A stretch of DNA of 64,000 nt from positions 1,024,501 to 1,088,500 of the forward strand of contig NC_014371.1 of assembly GCF_000144405.1 (NCBI RefSeq). The letters run 5' to 3'. This stretch comes from Prevotella melaninogenica ATCC 25845 (GTDB lineage Bacteria; Bacteroidota; Bacteroidia; Bacteroidales; Bacteroidaceae). The notes beneath the pieces are model-generated. The model was given only the letters and a program-made list of their open reading frames with translations, was not told where the DNA came from and did not search any database. Within the stretch, counting starts at the first letter, position 1, and the number at the start of each line of letters is the position of its first letter. The translations under genes and the position numbers were made by a program. Below are positions 62,265-64,000 of this stretch, piece after piece.

Positions 62265-62975
62265 ATGATAACAAAAGAACACTTATAGGCACTCGTCAAC
62301 GAGGCTAAAAGTCTTGTTGACATATTGAAGATACTGAATAAGAGGCAGAGTAAAACTAACATAGAAGAGCTTACTACTTTATTAGATAAATACGGTATAG
62401 ATTATCATACTCTTCCCATTAGACTGATACAAGAGAAAATCCCCTTAAAAGATATACTTGTAGAAAACAGTACTTATCAATCTTCCAAACTAAAGAAGAG
62501 GCTGATTGAAGAGGGTATCAAAAAGGAACATTGCGAAATATGCGGACAAGGTAACACCTGGAATGACAAACTGCTTGTCTTGCAATTAGACCATATCAAT
62601 GGTATACACACAGATAACCGATTGGAGAACCTGCGCATTGTCTGCCCAAACTGTCACACACAAACAGATACGTTCTGTACTCGAAAACTTAAACAACACA
62701 ACTACTGTAAAGACTGTGGAAAAGAGATTACTCCTAAGTCTACTTGGTGTCCCAAATGTGCATTGAAACATAACCGTGTACACAAGGTTTCACCCTCTGA
62801 TAAGCCCTCCAAGGAAGAGCTACTGCAGCTAATAAAAGAGAAACCATTTACCGAAATCGGTAGAATATACGGAGTAACTGACAATGCTATCCGTAAATGG
62901 TGTAAAAAGATGGGACTACCCTCCACGAAAAGAGAGTTAAACGCATTATATAAGAAAAACACAGATAGAGGATAA
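62265..62975 (+). pseudogene. HNH endonuclease gene interrupted by amber codon 8
   Basis: ATG 62265 reads MITKEHL, then TAG (62286), then ALVNEAKSLVDILKILNK in the same frame. From a TTG at 62325 there are 216 residues to TAA 62975, so a shorter product may still be made. Domains: zinc-binding CEICGQ, HNH core LQLDHINGIHTDNRLENLRI with CPNCHTQ, a second zinc ribbon (CKDCGK, CPKC), and a C-terminal helix-turn-helix (IGRIYGVTDNAIRKWCKKMG). It resembles phage-type HNH homing endonucleases. Confidence 0.7.
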
Positions 62976-63090
62976 ACAGCCATACCTCCTATTTCAAAGT
63001 GTGAGATTATTTTCACACAACTGACCTAAATATGTTAGTTTAGTACAGTATTATTCAAGATATTTTTGTAACTTTGTGATACGATAGAGC

Positions 63091-63110
63091 GTTGACCTAT
63101 AGTTGACCTC
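63091..63110 (+). repeat. GTTGACCT pair near attR
   Basis: GTTGACCT at 63091 and GTTGACCTC at 63102, spaced 11 bp and in the same orientation as the four repeats by attL. Candidate integrase arm sites. Confidence 0.75.
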
Positions 63111-63170
63111 TTATTCGCACAGAGTTCATTAACAAGCTGATAAATAAGCTCATATATAGTTTGTGTGGCG

Positions 63171-63222
63171 AGACTCATAATCTGGAGGTCCCTGGTTCAA
63201 GCCCAGGCTGGTCCACAAAGGG
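63171..63222 (+). repeat. attR, 52-bp direct repeat
   Basis: Identical to 46182-46233. It contains only the 3' half of tRNA-Met, without the 5' half, and is also the left junction of the next element. Confidence 0.93.
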
Positions 63223-63273
63223 GTTTCAAAAGGATGTCAAACAACACGTCATTTTAGCCTTCAAAACAAGGAT

Positions 63274-63310
63274 AATCGCTGTAAAATCAAGGTTTTACAG
63301 CGATTTTTTG
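63274..63310 (+). terminator. Terminator just past attR
   Basis: AATCGCTGTAAAA (63274-63286) and TTTTACAGCGATT (63293-63305) then T-run to 63310. Confidence 0.85.
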
Positions 63311-63348
63311 TTTTTTATCCATATCCGTTTGACTGCCAAACTATACCT

Positions 63349-63446
63349 TTTGATAGTCATCATTCGGTCATTTTCTGCTACAGAAATTGCTACACAAAAG
63401 CAGGCTCTCAAAAAAATGTAGCAATGAATGGAAAATGACTATCAAA
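63349..63446. repeat. Inverted repeat upstream of second integrase
   Basis: TTTGATAGTCAT (63349-63360) and ATGACTATCAAA (63435-63446) are a perfect 12-bp inverted pair. TGCTACA copies (63376, 63389) and TGTAGCA (63418) lie between. TGTAGC/GCTACA pair again at 63492-63509. Likely recombinase- or regulator-binding sites of element 2. Confidence 0.65.
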
Positions 63447-63525
63447 TTGACGGCATGCAAAACTTTCGTTTTCAAGAACTTATGTCGAACTTTGTAGCCA
63501 AAAAGCTACACTAAAATGATGTGTT

Positions 63526-64000
63526 ATGAAAACGACTTTCAAGGTATCCTACTACCTACGTTCCAACTATGAGAACAAAGAAGGAAAATCACCTGTAATG
63601 CTCCGAATATATCTCGGTGGCGAAAAGGCAAATCTTGGATCCACTAAAATTTTTGTGGATAAATCCAAGTGGAGTAACAAAACCAGCAGAATGATTGGCA
63701 GAACAGCAGAAGCACTCTCCATTAATGCTTCTATAGATGCACTGACAACAACACTAATGCAGATTTACAGGAAATATGAAACATCAGAGGAACTTTCCAT
63801 AGACCTTATCAGGTCAGTATTCCTTGGTACAGACAAAGAATATACAACTTTTCTGCCAGTCTTTGACAAGTACATAGACTCCATCACACAACAAGTTGGT
63901 AAGACATTAACAAAGGGTACTTTTTATAAGTATAAGGTGGTGAGGCAGAACTTTCAGGATTTCCTACAAGCAAAGTATCATCGCAAGGATATTGGACAGA
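63526..64000 (+). CDS. Tyrosine-recombinase integrase of a second element, partial
   Basis: From ATG 63526 (MKTTFKVSYYLRSNYENKEG) the frame is open to the window end, 158 codons. It covers the Bacteroidetes arm-binding domain (SPVMLRIYLGGEKANLGS, FVDKSKWS) and the start of the SAM-like core-binding domain (LPVFDKYIDSI, KGTFYKYKVVRQNFQDFL). The catalytic domain lies beyond the window. It differs clearly from the integrase at 46467 and marks a tandem element at the same tRNA site. Confidence 0.9.
   Translation, partial: MKTTFKVSYYLRSNYENKEGKSPVMLRIYLGGEKANLGSTKIFVDKSKWSNKTSRMIGRTAEALSINASIDALTTTLMQIYRKYETSEELSIDLIRSVFLGTDKEYTTFLPVFDKYIDSITQQVGKTLTKGTFYKYKVVRQNFQDFLQAKYHRKDIGQ

Larger units (their letters stand above)
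46182..63222 (+). mobile_element. 17-kb integrative element in tRNA-Met
   Basis: Bounded by 52-bp identical repeats of the tRNA 3' end. It carries an integrase at the left end, GTTGACCT repeats at both ends and AT-rich cargo of 16 or so genes. No relaxase, coupling protein or capsid gene is visible. It is therefore not self-transmissible by any system seen here; it could be mobilised in trans or be a satellite. A further integrase right after the right repeat shows tandem integration. Confidence 0.92.

Noticed and set aside
46182..63222. Calling the island a self-transmissible conjugative element or prophage
   Set aside because: No relaxase, coupling protein, mating-pair genes, capsid, terminase or tail genes are visible.

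Overview
The window looks like the chromosome of a Prevotella-type Bacteroidales bacterium, probably oral. The signs are low to moderate GC, TTG-N19/20-TAnnTTTG promoters, SusC/SusD and other TonB-dependent receptors, a GH2 beta-galactosidase and GH20 hexosaminidase with export signals, and CTnDOT-like tyrosine integrases. The species is an inference and cannot be read from the sequence.

Positions 1-24000 are mostly housekeeping and nutrient genes. They include a lipoprotein (cut by the window edge), a zinc-ribbon membrane protein, a SusC/SusD pair, an HxlR/cupin/HxlR cluster, a large secreted GH2 beta-galactosidase, two small exported papain-fold amidase-like proteins, NrdG, RmuC, an RHS remnant, a LacI regulator, an NhaC-type antiporter and an unknown gene. 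Positions 24059-28904 hold a complete two-gene RADAR anti-phage operon: RdrA (ATPase) and RdrB (adenosine deaminase fold). It has its own promoter and sits between ordinary genes without visible mobility genes.

Positions 29382-46150 hold a GH20 hexosaminidase, a truncated IS66 transposase ending in a MITE-like element, a HAD phosphatase fused to a membrane domain, initiator tRNA-Met, an intact ISL3/ISAon1-type insertion sequence with an 8-bp target duplication, a MORN-GH25 lysozyme, a TonB receptor/HMA metal cluster, an HxlR/hydrolase/oxidoreductase cluster, and ribF with a CPBP protease.

Positions 46182-63222 are a 17-kb integrative element in the 3' end of a tRNA-Met(CAT). It is bounded by 52-bp perfect direct repeats. 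The integrase lies just inside the left end, and GTTGACCT repeats spaced 11 bp lie at both ends. Cargo includes a helicase-like protein without the Walker A lysine, DUF3871, RadC, a catalytic-domain-only recombinase, an operon behind a candidate transcription attenuator (small membrane protein, inactive-looking penicillin-binding protein homologue, unknown, WG-repeat protein), a GHKL ATPase fused to a PD-(D/E)XK-like nuclease (candidate defence gene), a winged-helix protein and an HNH endonuclease gene with an amber codon. No relaxase is visible. A second integrase begins right after the right repeat, so a second element is integrated in tandem at the same tRNA and runs off the window.

Intergenic DNA carries at least five short repeat families found by eye: a 96-bp family (5 copies), an ~150-bp family with a covarying hairpin (2), an 86-bp family with inverted ends (2), a 344-376-bp MITE-like family (3), and a 53-bp family with inverted ends found only inside the island (3, each just after a gene).
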